A stretch of 64,000 bases of DNA. It comes from Onthophagus taurus (lineage: Eukaryota; Arthropoda; Insecta; Coleoptera; Scarabaeidae). The stretch is taken from assembly GCF_036711975.1 (NCBI RefSeq), contig NC_091966.1:40369501-40433500 (forward strand), read 5' to 3'. Numbering within the stretch: the stretch's first letter is position 1; each line of letters opens with the position of its first letter. Under the pieces are notes generated by a model. It was not told the origin of the DNA. It did not search any database and worked only from the letters and a program-made list of their open reading frames with translations. The translations under genes and the position numbers were made by a program. This document shows positions 23,179 through 38,100 of the stretch, piece by piece.

Positions 23179-26100
23179 GTAAAAAAAACTTAAAAAATAT
23201 ATGTAATTTTATAATGTTGGGTTATTTTAAGTACTTGAATCACCACTATTAATAAGTTTCTTTGGTAATCCATGTTGCAAGTCGTAAAATTAAATAAAAT
23301 TTAGGTATTTAAATAAAATAACTTCTTTCTCACTATAAAATTAATATAATTAGTACTGGTTTCGGCTAAAATGCCATCATCAGCTGAAACTACAATAATA
23401 AATGATAATATAACTTACTGCCAAAGATAAAACAAGAACTTAAACATAAGTTACAAGACTTAATGTAAAACTAAAATGAAAATCTTTAAATATAAATGTA
23501 AAATATACAACATTTTTGGACTTAAATAAACTACACTACAAAGACGAATGAAATGACAGTCAAAAAATTAATTTATGTAACAATTTATGTCTCTCATAAA
23601 AGAGATGGAGCGAAATTAACGAAGAAAGGTGAAAAGCGGTTTGCATTGGAGTTCAATCTGATCATTTATAATATTTATTTTTGGGTTTTTATTGTTTTTA
23701 AAAACTTCACTTCATTGCATTGATTTAAAAGTTTAAAGCCGGGTTTATACAGACGATTTAGCTGTAAATTTAAATTTAATAATTTAGTTGTAAGAATTAA
23801 ATGTATTGATACCCCATGTATCGTTTATACAAAGCTGTAAACATAAAGTTGGTCAACTTTTCTAAATTTACAGCGTCACACATGCGCAAGACGACCTCAA
23901 TCAGCTGTATCCAATGATCGGCTGGTGTAAATAGCGCGTTATAACCTAACCTCAACTGTTGTTTATTTCTGTGCCAACAAAATGAGTGAATTCGATGGAA
24001 AATTAATTAAAATTGTTGAGAGCTACCGATATATTTACGATAAAAAATGTTCTGAACATAAAGATAAGATATTGGTAAAAAATGACAACACAAAAACCAG
24101 TAATATTTTGTTTCTTGAGGTTGCGATTCTGTAAATTAAAATCCTTAAATCTAAATCTTTAAATTTAAATTTACAGCTAAATTCTGTATAAACCTGGCAT
24201 AACTGCCTTAAAATTGATTTTATGACCGGTTTCAACTTGACGTATGACAGGGTGTCACTCAAAAAAACGCCCCAACCTATAACGCTGTTCCATCAAAAGA
24301 AATGGTTTTATAAATAGTATGATTCATGCTACAAATAAATTTTTTCCAACGCCATCTTCAATTTCAAGCGATTTTTAACTTTTGTTTTTCAAATTGATGC
24401 GTATATCTTTCTTCACGTCATTGGATAGACATTGTTTTTCTAAATACATTGATGTACAATACATCCATTTTGAATGTAATATTAACAGAGAAAATACACC
24501 TGTATACAGGTGTATCTGAATGACTGCACCAAACTTCAAGGAGTGATTCAGATACACCCTGTATACAGGTGTATTTTCTCTGTTAATATTACATTCAAAT
24601 TGGATGTATTGTACATCAATGGATTCCGAAAAAGAATCTCTATCCAATGACGTGAAGAAAAATATATGGAGTAATTTGAAAAACAAAAGTTAATAATCGT
24701 TTAAAATTGAAGATAGCCTTGGAAAAAAAAAATTTGTAGCATGAATCATAGTATGCATCAAATCATTTCATTTGATACCTCGCTCATGAAAATCGGAATG
24801 TAAATGACAGAGTTACAGCTGGGGGCGTTTTTTGTGTGATACCCTGTATACAGGATGTATCTGAATGACGTGCCCAAACTTCAGGGGGTGATTCTTTAGG
24901 CAATTTTAAGGGTACTTTCTCATATAAACTATCAGCGATTTCGACTCCCCTGCGGAGCTACGCCCCTTCAAAAATGGCGAAAAATTTTCTGAACATAACA
25001 ACAAAAAACAGTAATATTTTGTTTCTTGAGGTTGCGATTCTGTAAATCTTAAATCCTGTATAAATCATTTTTTTCTTAAAATTAAATAAAATCCTTAAAT
25101 CTAAATATTTAAATTTACAGCTAAATTCTGTATAAACCTGGCATAACTGCCTTAAAATTGATTTTATGACCAGTTTCAACTTGACGTATGACAGGGTGTC
25201 ACTCAAAAAACGCCCCAACCTACATATAACGCAGTTCCATCAAAAGAAATGGTTTTATAAATAGTATGATTCATGCTACAAATAAATTTTTTCCAACGCC
25301 ATCTTCAATTTCAAGCGATTTTTAACTTTTGTTTTTCAAATTGCGGCGTATATCTTTCTTCACGTCATTGGATAGACATTGTTTTTCTAAATACATTGAT
25401 GTACAATACATCCATTTTAAATGTAATTTTAGCAGAAAAAAGACACTCTGTATATACAGGTTGTCACACAAGAATGCCGCAAGCTGTAACTGTGTCATTT
25501 ACATTCCAATTTTCATGAAGTATTGTACATCATTGGGTTCAGAAAAAAGTCTCTATCCAATAACGTGAAGAAAAACATACCGAGCAATATGAAAATCGCT
25601 TGATAATCGCTTGAAATTGAAGATGGCGTTGGAAAAAGTTTATTTGTAGCATGAATCATAGCATTCATCAAACTATTTCATTTGATACCTCGTTCATAAA
25701 AATCGGAAGGTAAATGACAGAGTTACAGCTTGCGGCGTTCTTGTGCGATAACCTGTATACCGGGTGTCCAATTAGTGCGATATCGGATGATATCTCCTTA
25801 CAGGGTGTCGCTAGAAGAAAATGTTTATATATAAAGTTGTTTGGTACTCGAAGGTGCATAACCTAAAAATATTTTTGTTTATACAGGGTGTTGCAAAAAC
25901 AAAGTACAAGGTACAACTTCGTAAATTTCAATGGACCATCCCATATTTTATTACATTTTTGAATTACCCTTAAAATTCGACATACTTTTTGTTAAGCATT
26001 ACCTATACCAAAATTTTACCGTTTTTGAAATATTCAACATTTTGTGAAAAAATCTCCGTCTGCACGTGTCTATAAAAGAAAGCATACCCAATTTATTTAA

Positions 26101-29100
26101 GACCCCACAAAGCAAATCTTTTGTAGAATATTAATGCATAGTTACAGTAACTTCATGCCCTTATAAAAATCTGGTAACCTTCTACAGGGTGTTCGGAATA
26201 TTGTACTCAATACCAGAAACTTGAAATAGCTATATCACATTTTTTTTAAATGGAATGTCTCATATTTTTTTATCTTAAATTATTCGCCAAGTAATAAGAT
26301 TTCTTTTTTATAAAGCATGTCCTATACCTATTGTCCTATAAATAACTTGATAACTATTGCAAATAGGTATAGGTAATATAGATAACAAAAAGTATGTCGA
26401 ATTTTAAGGGTAATTCAAAAATGTAATAAAATATGTGTGTTTTAAAATATAAGGTGCATAAACAAAAATATTTTTAGGTTATGCACCTTCGAGCACCAAC
26501 TTTATATATAAACATTTTCTTCTAGCAACACCCTGTAAGGAGATATCGTCCGATATCGCACTAATTGGACATCCTGTATAGGGTGTATCTGAATGACTGC
26601 AACAAACTTCAAGGGATGATTCTTTAGTGAATTTTAAGGGTACTTTGATATATAAACCATGGGCGACTTCGGCTCCCCTAAGGAGCTACACCCCTCCAAA
26701 ACTGGCGGAAAATTTTGGTTTAATTTTTTTTTCTCAAAAACCATAAACGCTAGGAAAATGAAATTCGGGGAATATGTTTAACTTATAATAGGGTACGTTT
26801 TGACCCTATTTGTACTTTCAACCTACCCTTCTAAACTACTAAACGTAACCACCCCCTTTACATTTTTGCTAACATTTTTTTTATGCGGATGATAAATACA
26901 TTAGAAAAATTTTACATAGGTAGATGAAAGTATCCTAAAACTTTTTTGTCTCTCTAAAATTTTTCCAAAAACGACTAATTTTTGAGAAAAAAATAATAAA
27001 GCAAACAACGGGGTCGTCGATCAAAAGTTGGAATGATTTTTTAATGAAAAAATTTTAGTAGGCTTTGCAATCTTTGTCAGAAATATTTTTGACGTTTAAA
27101 TGTCAGTGTTTTTCTTACTATTATTATTGTTTTTCAAATTAATTTTTAAATAAAGTTCTATCGCATTGACGCTCGATCACTCGACGTTTCAAAATTTTAA
27201 ATAAAACAATAATAAAGTAAGAAAACCACTGACATTTAAACGTCAAAAATATTTATGACAAAGATTGCAGAGCCTACTAAGATTTTTTTATTAAAAATTC
27301 ATTCCAACTTTCGATTAACAACCCTACAGCTTAACAGTTAGTGTTTGCTTAATTAATTTTTTTCTCAGAAATTATTAATTTTTGGAAGAACATCAGAGAG
27401 ACAAAAAAGTTTTAGAATAGTTTTATCTATCTAACTGAATTTTTTCCAATGTATTTATCATCTTCATAAAAAAAATCTAGGCATAAATTGAACGGGGGTG
27501 GTTACGTTTACTAGTTTAGAAGGGTAGGTTGAAAGTACAAATAGGGTCAAAACGTGCCCTATTGTGAGTTGAACATATTCGCCAAATTTAAAATTTAAAA
27601 AAAATTAAATCAAAATTTTCCGCCATTTTTGGAGGGGTGTAGCTCAGGGAGCCGAAGTCGCCCGTGATATCTCAAAGTACCCTTAAAATTCCCCAAAGAA
27701 TCACTCCTTGAAGTTTGTTGCTGTCATTCAGATACACCCAGTATACAGGTGTATTTTCTCTGTTAATATTACATTCAAAATGGATGTATTGTACATCAAT
27801 GGATTCCAAAAAATAATCTCTATCCAATGACGTGAAGAAAAATATATGGAGCAATTTGAAAAACAAAAGTTAATAATCGTTTAAAATTGAAGATAACCTT
27901 GGAAAAAAAAATTTGTAGCATGAATCATAGTATGCATCGAACCATTTCATTTGATACCTCGCTCATGAAAATCGGAATTTAAATGACGGAGTTACAGCTT
28001 GGGGCGTTTATTGTGTGACACCCTGTATATAGAATTAGGTTTTTATTGGTGTTCCCTAAGTCGTAGTTTTCGACCAGTCTGTACTATATACTTCCCATTA
28101 TAATTAAAACAATTAACAGAATATACACCACTTTGATTTAAAAGTTCAATCTTAGGATTGTGATTGGATAGGATATCAAGGGAAGGGTGATAGAGACTGG
28201 ATATGAACCGGTTTGTATTTGTAGTTTGGACATACAAGTAATATGACCTTTGTGAATTTTGTATTATTTTAGATATTAATTTTATAGGAAACCCATTATT
28301 ATGTGCCAGATCATGAATATATTTTAGTTCTAAGTTATAACTAGATTGTTTAAGAGGGTAATTATGAATTCTCTTGACTAAAAATATAAAAATTGGCCAT
28401 TTTATGAGTTAGAGGGTGATATGTGTAAGATGAATCAAATGGTGTAGTGACGTATATGCTGTAACCGGTACTGATTATATTAATTTTATGCGAGAAAGAA
28501 GTTATTTTATTTAAATACCTAAATTTTATTTACTATTAATAAGATTTGGAAAAATTTAAGAATCATTATGTGGCTTAAAAATCGACGATTTTTTTTTTAT
28601 TGATGTGACATGACCCAAAAAGCACGTTAAAAATAAAAAGAAAGTGCGAAAAAGTGTAGAACATATCGAAAAATCATATTAAAGTTTCGATGTGACGTCA
28701 CAAGCAATATTAACCATGCATTTTCTGATAAACTTAAAAGTAAAGTTATTTTCATTAAACTAGGTGTAGATTACAACGAATATTTTCGGATGAAACACCC
28801 TTGTTTTTCTTAGGATTTCGATGCATAATGATTGACTATCTGTCATTAGACAGACTGTATATCAATAGACTGTTTGTCAATAGATTCTGTGTTAATTACT
28901 AGAACTAATGCTAGACTGAAAACTAGAAACTTTCGGATTTAGCCGCACGTCTCTCAAGACGGGTAAACCCGAATGATTCTAGTTCTAGATGTTGTGTTAG
29001 TTCTAGTTTTTAGTGTAATAAAAATATGCAACATAGTGATATTTTATGCTAACTAGCGCTACCTACCACTGTCACTAGAGCTAACATTAGATCTAGAACT

Positions 29101-32100
29101 CGAAACATTCAGGTTTACCCGTTTTAAGAGACGCACGGTTAAACCCAAATGTTTCTGGTTCTAGGTCTAGTGTTAGTTCTACTAATCATGCAATAAAAAT
29201 ATACTAGAAATAACACTAGACTTAGAACTAGAAAGTATCGGGTTTAACCGTGTGTCTTCAGATATGATTATTCCGATTTTAGGGAATATTTAGTTTATAG
29301 ATGGCAAACAACGACATTTTAGTCTTTATGCGTCTAAAACCTAAGAAACAACCGTATTTCACGCGAAAATATGAGTCTATCTAAATATGACGGTCGATGA
29401 CGTCACAAAAAGTGACGTCACGTCGAAACTTTAAAGTGATTTTTCGGAAAGTTTTATACTTTTCCGCGCTTTTTTATTTGTAACGACTTACTTAAGTGAT
29501 TTCCCGTCGATTAGAAGAAAATGTCGATTTTTAAGCGATATGATCATCCTTGAATTATACCTAACATTTTGGTATGAAAATAACGCAACTACTTTAAAAG
29601 GTATTATTCATGTGGTAATTTCTTTTTTAGGTGCTTTAAAATATTTCGTTGTCGGTGCCGGAGCTATCGGCTGTGAGTTATTAAAAAATTTTGCTATGAT
29701 GGGTGTTGGATCTGATGGAGGAAAAATAACAGTAACCGATATGGATCTGATCGAAAAATCCAATTTGAATCGACAATTTTTATTTAGACCTCATGATGTT
29801 CAACGAGCTAAATCAGCAACAGCTGCTAAAGTAAATATTAACATATGAATATTTTTTTAATAGCTTATTTTTAACAGATATACTTCGAAAATTTATTGAA
29901 TCAAATTTATATTATTCTTCTAAAAATAACCCAATTGCTAATGATGTAGGTTCTATTAATCTTACGTGGGTTTCCAATGTCTTGAAGGTCTTCTCAATGC
30001 AATACGATTTTTGGTATTTAGGTTTATCGAGACTATGAGTTTGAGAAAAATCTATCATCAAGTTGTATTCATCAGTATCAATTCACCACTTCTTGTAATA
30101 AAATTATAATCTATAAAAGTATTTCAATTTCAAGGTCGATACTAGAGATGTGACGTCATTTTACTACTAACATTTCCAGATTAGTTTTTCCAGTACTTTG
30201 GCTATGATTCATTGAGGGAATTCTGTATGGCTTGATTGATGAATTTTGAACTTAACAATTTCATTCTCCGTATTCATCATTAACTAAGCCCATGTTTTCT
30301 AGAAAAAAATTAAATGAATGTGTAAAAATTGACGAAACCGTTTTTCACGGCAATTATGATAAACTTTTTAATTTTAATACTTTACGATGGCGAAGCTTGG
30401 TGGCAACTATTCACCATACGAAAGGACTGCCTCTTCTCATAGTAATAGGAAGTTGATGAATCCCGCGTGGTTGAGTGAGTTTATGCGCTACTTGTGTGAG
30501 TGTGTAATGTTCCCATAACGAAAATTGTGTGAAATGTGTTTGTGTTTATTATATTAGTTGAACATCAAACCATAGCTTTGTTCGTTGAGACTGCACTACT
30601 CTGCACGACATGACGCTAGTATGACGTCATAGTGGAATTAAGTGTAAGTAAGTGCAATGTCTTGTCAACTGAGTGCAGATCAGAAAAGTGTGTAAACTGT
30701 GGTCGCAACGAACAGATTTTTATCAAAAAAAGTGCATAATATTTGAAATGGACGAACAGGAAATAGTCAGCGAAATAGACGTGGAAAATGAAATCATCGC
30801 AGAATGTTTTTTTAGTAGCGTTTTGTTAGTAATCATCAATTATTATTATGATTGTTTTTTGTTTCAATTATTAGCGAAATATATTTTCTACACCAAACTA
30901 CTAATCCTTATAAGTTCTTTCAAAAGTACTACTTAACGTATAAAGAAATCACATGCTAAAGTGCACCAAAATCGATAAGCAGTACTTGCAAAAAAAAAAA
31001 GAATTGGGGTGGTGAGGGTAGTTAACCCCAGCCTTAATCGAAAGCAGGTACAACAAAATCTGCACTAACTTGCACCGGCTGCACGAAATTGCGCTGCGCA
31101 TGGCCCAACGAACAGTATGAGTGCAACTGCACTAAACTACACTATCCCCAACGAACACACAACATCTGCACTAAACTGCTTAGTGAAAGTAGTGCAGTCC
31201 CAAGGAACAAAGCTCATTATGGATATGCCTCAAATGTCATATCGACAACACATACAGTATAACGATCTTATATAAGACTGTATTTATAAACAAATGTTGC
31301 ATACAATGCAAGAGGTTGTAAAGGAAGAATATAAATTGGCTTTAAAATTACGTGATGTAGACTCTGATAGAAATGCTGTTATTAGCGTGATTTTTGATGG
31401 TGCCTGGTCTAAAAGATCGTATTATTCTTTTACACCTCAAATCCCACCTTATCTCAGATAGTGGTTTAAAAAAGTTTTAAGCTGAGCATCCAATTTTTTA
31501 ATACTTTTACGGCTGCATAATTGGAACAAGAACAGACAAGATTTTATTCATTGCTTGCAGAAATAAATATTGTCCCATATGTGTAAGGTGTTCTAATAAA
31601 GGTCAAACTCCAAGAGATCACCAGTGTGCTAAAAATTGGACAGGAACATCCACTGCAATGGAGTCCGACATCGTATTGGAAGGATTTAAAATACACAAAC
31701 TAAAATATATAACCATAATCGGCGATGGAGATTTATAACTGCAAAGCTTACGATGCGAATGTGGTTATAAAAAAATGTTGAATGCACTAACTATTTGCTA
31801 TAAAAGAAGAGCATCCAAAAACAAGGTTAGCCTAGACATAGGCGACATATTTAAAAAAAAAATATTGAAAGACTCGGAGTAGGTATTAAATCAGCGATAA
31901 ATGATCATAGAAAACAAGATCTCTCCCTACAAGATCAGATAATAGATCTGCTGCAGTAGATTGGTGCAAATTATTACAAAATAATAATAGTAGAGGACAA
32001 CACACTACTAAATGTTTTGAACGAATGCGCAAAAGAAAATTGATGGGAGCTACAAAACATTATCAGTATCCCATAATAAAAAAGCAGAGAAAAATGTTAA

Positions 32101-35100
32101 CCGCCAATAAAGATTATGATTTTACTGAAGATGAAGAAGAACTGATAGAGTGCAATGAATAAGAAAAGACAAAATTTTTACAGTCACTTATTATTACAAC
32201 AGCAGAAATAATAAATTTTAAATTCAAATTCGAAAGAAGTTATTAACTGCTTCTAATTTTGGACGTGTTTGTAAAATGCGTAAATCAACAAATCCCAACA
32301 AATTTATAAATAACCGATTTTATCCACAATTTACAAATTCCAAAATGACCAACTGGTGTAAAGACCACGAAGTAATTGCCATACGAGAGTTTGAGCAATA
32401 ATTCAATAAAAAAATAGGAAGCTGCGGTATTTTTATTTGCCAGGATCATCCGTATTTAGGTACCTCACCAGGTGGCATAACAAATAGTACAGAAATAATT
32501 GAGGTAACATGTCCTTACATAGCAAGCAAATTGACACCACAAACTGCAGTATAACAGAACAAAAGTAAATATTTGAAATATGTCGGAGGTAACATACATT
32601 TGAGTAGAAATCATAATTATTACTTCCACGTTCAAGGTCAAGTTGCCATAACGAGAATAAGGGCAAAATTATGTCATTTTATTGTGTGGACACCATGTGG
32701 TCTATTTGTGGAAGAAATAGAATTTGAAGAAAAATTTTGGGGTATTGCTATTGCCAAATTAATTATAAAGTCAATTTTATGATAAATACGTATTTCTAAT
32801 ACTTTTTCATTAGTCTATTCTTGGTTTAATTTAATTATGTTGTTTGTAGTATGATCATAAAACATAATTTAATAACTTTTTGATTTTCTTTCGATTTCGT
32901 TCCTTAATTGTTTATGTTGATAACATTGTGTATCTATTGATATTACTATTATTATATTTTTTACTGTTTTAAATAATTACCCACTGTTATTTCGCGGAAT
33001 TCGTTAAAATCGAACCTTGCCGGTAATATAAATCTTCTTTTTGATAAGTTTGAATTTATATCAATGGTCCCGATGAACTGAGTGACATTTTTTGGCGTTT
33101 GATAAAACTACATGCTTTGTTTGGGTTTTCTTTATTATGTGGTTGTGATCTCTTAAATTTCCACTATTTGGCCATGGAAGTTGATAGTCTAGTGCCTTGC
33201 AGAACCAGATGAAATTTGTTTGATAAAGGTAAATCATCTATCCATCTGGCACCGCTGGTCCCAAAAATAACCACTGAGGATTTCGAAGGGTTAACTGTTA
33301 ACAGAGCTGAGAAGCATATACTGCTAAATTGTCCAAGTTAGTATTATCCTATCCACTGCGATATTCACTTCATCAGATTTAAAGCTATAATATATTAGAG
33401 TATCGTCAGCGTACATGTGATAATCACAATATTTTAAGCAGGAGCAATGTTGAAACATATAAATCAAGTATAATAAGTGACATCCAGAAGTGCAGTAGTG
33501 CAACTGAAACCAGGGCGGAACCCCGACAGTTTAGGTGCGAGGATTTTATTTTCGGTAACAAAAGCTCTTAACCTCTCGGCAGTAAGCTTTTCTAAGATTT
33601 TTGATGGAATGGGTAAGATACTGATGGGTCTGATATCTTACAGACCAGTATCAAAGCAATCTTTCATTGGTCAGGAAACAAAAAAATCATGATGTTAATG
33701 AAAATTATTAACTAAGCAATTTTCTCTTCTGATGTCAAGGTAAAATTTAGAGGTGTAGTGACAGACAACATTCGATGATTGTTATAGAAATCTTGCAAAT
33801 CACCCAAGGAATTAACTTGTGTCGATTGAAAATAACAATTCATTTGATTAGGTGTACCCAAAGTGTCCGAAATGTTTTGACGTCGGATAGGAGTAACACC
33901 CAGGGATTTAATAGAATTCAAAGTTCTTGTAATCCCAATGTGTAATCACTCTGGATTGTGTAGCTTAAGTAGTAAAATCAAGAATAAGGTATATTACACA
34001 GCGATCAGAAATGTCATGTATGGTAACCACATCTGAGTCAATCACCAATATAATCGATTAGCGTAGCTGAAGTTGCCGTAATTCGTATAGAAGTTGCTGC
34101 TGTAATTTTATGCTATATTCGCTATTTGTTATAACTAGCTTTTTTGTTGTCGGGATTGGAGTCTGGAATTGAGAGTAAAAATAATGAGGTATACTATGTG
34201 CTACTATTGGTACTGTTCTATGGGGTGAAAGCGTGGACACTTAAGGCGATTGACGTGTTAAAGATTTCATGTTAATGTTTGATTAAAAGCCGCTACAATC
34301 TGTCAATAACGACCATCCCATATTGGAAATCACTTTAGAACAGAAAGAAACATTGTAAAAGTGAACATTCGTCACAAATAATTACGTCGTTGCAAAAGAT
34401 TTCTTAATTTACTTTTATTTATAAGATAACTTCTAGATGTTCATTGACACGCAGCTTTATTCGAAAGCAAAAAAGTTTTTTGCTAATAAAATAATTCTGC
34501 ACTTTTCAAGAAAGAGATTTTATGGCTTATATGGAGTTTATTTTATGGATTATGTGGTTCTATGCCTTCGATTTTATTCGTCACGTTATTATATCTTATT
34601 TATTTTTTAAATACCTGTCAATGTCAAATTTTTAGGTTATCTGTTGGTATTATCTAGGGTCCCTATAATATTTGTCGTTTCTCGATTTCTAGTTACATTT
34701 TCGAAAACTAAATAATTGAGGTTAGGAAACGAATACATAAATTTTTAATTATAATAATTATCTTTGTCCACGACTACCTTATGATATATATAGCTTATGA
34801 ATGAGTTTTCTAAAACGAAATGGAAGTCATTTTTCACGGAGTGAATAATAGCGGTGAATAATAATTATTCACGGGTAGCCATCTTGACCAGACTAATAAT
34901 AATTATTTGAAACATTAAAAGTTCAAAAAACGTCAATTTAATTCAATTTTTTAGGAGTTTCTAAATGTTTGACATTAAAAAAACCTAAACAAATTCCTTT
35001 TTTCGTATGATTTAAGCATAAATTAATTAATTTTCGTAAAGAAAACGACGTTTTATAAAACTGACATTTAATTTTGACACATTGTTGTGAAGTTGGTTAC

Positions 35101-38100
35101 AGTTAGTAACATTGAATTTGTGTCACATTGACGTTTAACCTTTATTCAAAAATTTATTTAAAAAATAAATTTATGGAATCAATTTCAATAGTCATGGACA
35201 AAGTATAGTATTCTACTCGCATATAATGAGCTATTATTCACTCAGGTTAATTATGCCACTCGCTACGCTCGTGACATAAACTTAACCTTCGTGAATAATA
35301 GCCCTCATTATATGCTCATATAATAATATACTATTAAATCTTTAGTGTACATTTCCTTTTTTTTTCATTCTACTTCTGAAAATTGACACTGTAAGTGAAG
35401 CATATAAAAGGTCAAACTATTGAAAGAGTAAGAGAATTCAAATATCTAATAATAACAACAAGGATAGCTCCCAAGAGGTGTGCATTACGATTGAACAGGT
35501 TAGAAGCACGTTTTATGGAATGAAGAGGCTTTTTTGTTGTCGGGATCTGAATCTGGAGTTGAGACTGAGAATGATGAGGTGCTATGTGCTATCGGTACTG
35601 TTCTATTGGGTGGAAGCGTGGACACTTAAGGCAATTGATGTGAGAAGACTGGAGATATTTGAGACATGAATATACCGACGAATGTTAAAGATTTCATGGG
35701 TAGAGAAAGTGACCAACATAAAGGTGATTTGACACATGCAGAAGGATAGAGAGATAGTATTGACGACCAAACGAAGGAAGTTATTTATATAGGCAATGTC
35801 ATGCGAGGGGAAAACTACCATCTTTTGCAAATCCTTATGCAGAGAAAGCTTCTAAGAAAGTGGTCCATAGTAATAATTATGATATTTATTTGTGCATCCA
35901 AAATATACATTTTTTACACTCGTCATATAGAAAAAACTTACAGAAAGAAAAAAGAACAAAGCACATAATACATAGTAAAATCACATGTAGATCGTCATTC
36001 TATAATTTGATGTTGTCACGACCCAATGCCACAAAATTCCTTTCAAAAAATTCATATTCAAGGAACTCTGAATAAGAATAAAAACCTCTCAACAGCAGAA
36101 ATTGTTTTATCATTGTTGCAAACTTGCTCACAGATAAAAGTATAGCCGTTAAAGGTAATTTATTGTAAAACTTGAGTACAGTAAAATCTACACCAGGTTC
36201 TGTAGCTGTGTATATGTGTACTCTGTGGGCAGTATATTTATCTACATTGTTGTACAGGTACAAAAGACACTCTAATATAAATAGCGAGGGAAATCTTAGT
36301 ATTTTCTGATCTATAAAATATAAAGGAATAGGAAGAATCCATAAGAAGAAGACTCCTGGTTTGGGAATCTTCGGGAGTAGTTGGCTGCACCAGCAACGAA
36401 GTATTTAGATTCGTGGTTTCACAAGTTAAAAATGCCCTGATGATTGCGAACCCCCTAAAGAAGAGGAAGATGATCCGCTACAATCTGTCAACATCGACTA
36501 ACCCCTGTAGAACAGAACATTGTAAAAGACATTCGTCACAAGTTATTACGTCGTTACAAAAAAAATTTCAATTCACTTTTATTTATTTTATAAGACAACT
36601 TCTAGATGTTCTTTGAAACGCTGCTTTGTCCGAAAACTACGCAAATTCTTCTATCAAAAAAGTTTTCTGATTCCACATATTATTTTTCGATTTTCAAACG
36701 ATAGAAAGCGGTTTTATGGAGTTTATTTTATGGATTATGTGGTTCTATAAGTGTGATTTTATTCGTCACGTTGTTGTATCCTATATAATTTTTTTTAATA
36801 CCTGTCAATGTCAAATTTTTAGAATTATCTGTTGGTATTATCTAGGGTCCCTATAATATTAGTCGTTTCTTGATTTCTAGTTACATTTTCGAAAACTAAA
36901 TAATTGAGGTTAGGAAACGAATACATAAATTTTTACTTATAATAATTATCTTTGTCCACGACTACCTTATAATATATACCTTATGAATGAGTTTTCTAAA
37001 ACGAAATGGTAGTCATTTTTCACGGAGTGAATAATAATTATTCACGGGTAGCAGCCATCTTGACCAGACTAATAATAATTATTTGAAACGTTAAAAGTTC
37101 AAAAAACGTCAATTTAATTCAATTTTTTAGGAGTTTCTAAATGTTTGACATTAAAAAAACCTAAACAAATTCCGTTTTTTCGTACGATTTAAGCATAAAT
37201 TGATTAATTTTCGTTTTATAAAACTGACATTTAATTTTGACAAATTGCTGTGAAGTTGGTTACAGTTAGTAACATTGAATTTGTGTCACATTGACGTTTA
37301 AACTTTATTCAAAAATGTATTTAATAAAAATAAATTTATGGAATCAATTTCAATAGTCGTGGACAAAGTATAGTATTCTACTCGCATATAATAATACTAT
37401 TGTGATATTTAGTAAATTAATAACATTCTTATTAATCCAACAATAACAAATTTTTTTTAGGTAATCAAAAAAATGAATCCACTCATTAACATTGTGGCGC
37501 ATGAAAATCGTGTTGGTCCCGAAACCGAAAGCATATACGATGATACATTCTTCGAGGATTTAGATGGAGTCGCAAACGCTTTGGATAACGTCGATGCCAG
37601 GATTTACATGGACCGTAGATGCGTTTATTACCGTAAACCGCTCTTAGAATCGGGTACTTTAGGTACTAAAGGAAATACTCAAGTGGTCGTACCATTTTTA
37701 ACCGAATCGTACAGTTCGTCTCAGGATCCACCAGAAAAAAGCATCCCGATTTGTACGTTAAAAAATTTCCCAAACGCCATCGAACACACTTTACAATGGG
37801 CTCGCGATAATTTCGAGGGCCTTTTCAAACAAAACGCAGAGAACGCTTCGCAATATTTGAAAGATCGCGAATTCGTCGAGCGCACTTTGAAGTTGCCCGG
37901 TGTTCAACCAATTGAAGTTTTAGAGTCGGTTAAAACTGCTTTGGTGGATGAGAGGCCGTTGAGTTTCCAGGATTGCGTGGAGTGGGCTCGAAATCATTGG
38001 CAGGAACAGTATTCGAATCAAATTAAGCAGTTGTTGTTTAATTTCCCACCAGATCAATTAACAAGTACTGGACAGTTGTTTTGGTCAGGACCTAAACGTT

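Larger units (their letters stand above)
23285..28545 (-). mobile_element. Penelope-like retroelement relic with inverted terminal repeats, hosting nested elements
   Basis: A ~100-bp sequence at about 23290-23400 (AATTTAGGTATTTAAATAAA, then AGTACTGGTTTCGGC) recurs in reverse complement at about 28440-28545. Just inside the right copy, the minus strand encodes the end of a Penelope-type protein with a GIY-YIG motif. Inverted pseudo-terminal repeats and 5' truncation are usual for these elements. Between the ends lie several foldback and MITE insertions described separately, so the 5.2 kb is not one element. Confidence 0.55.
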
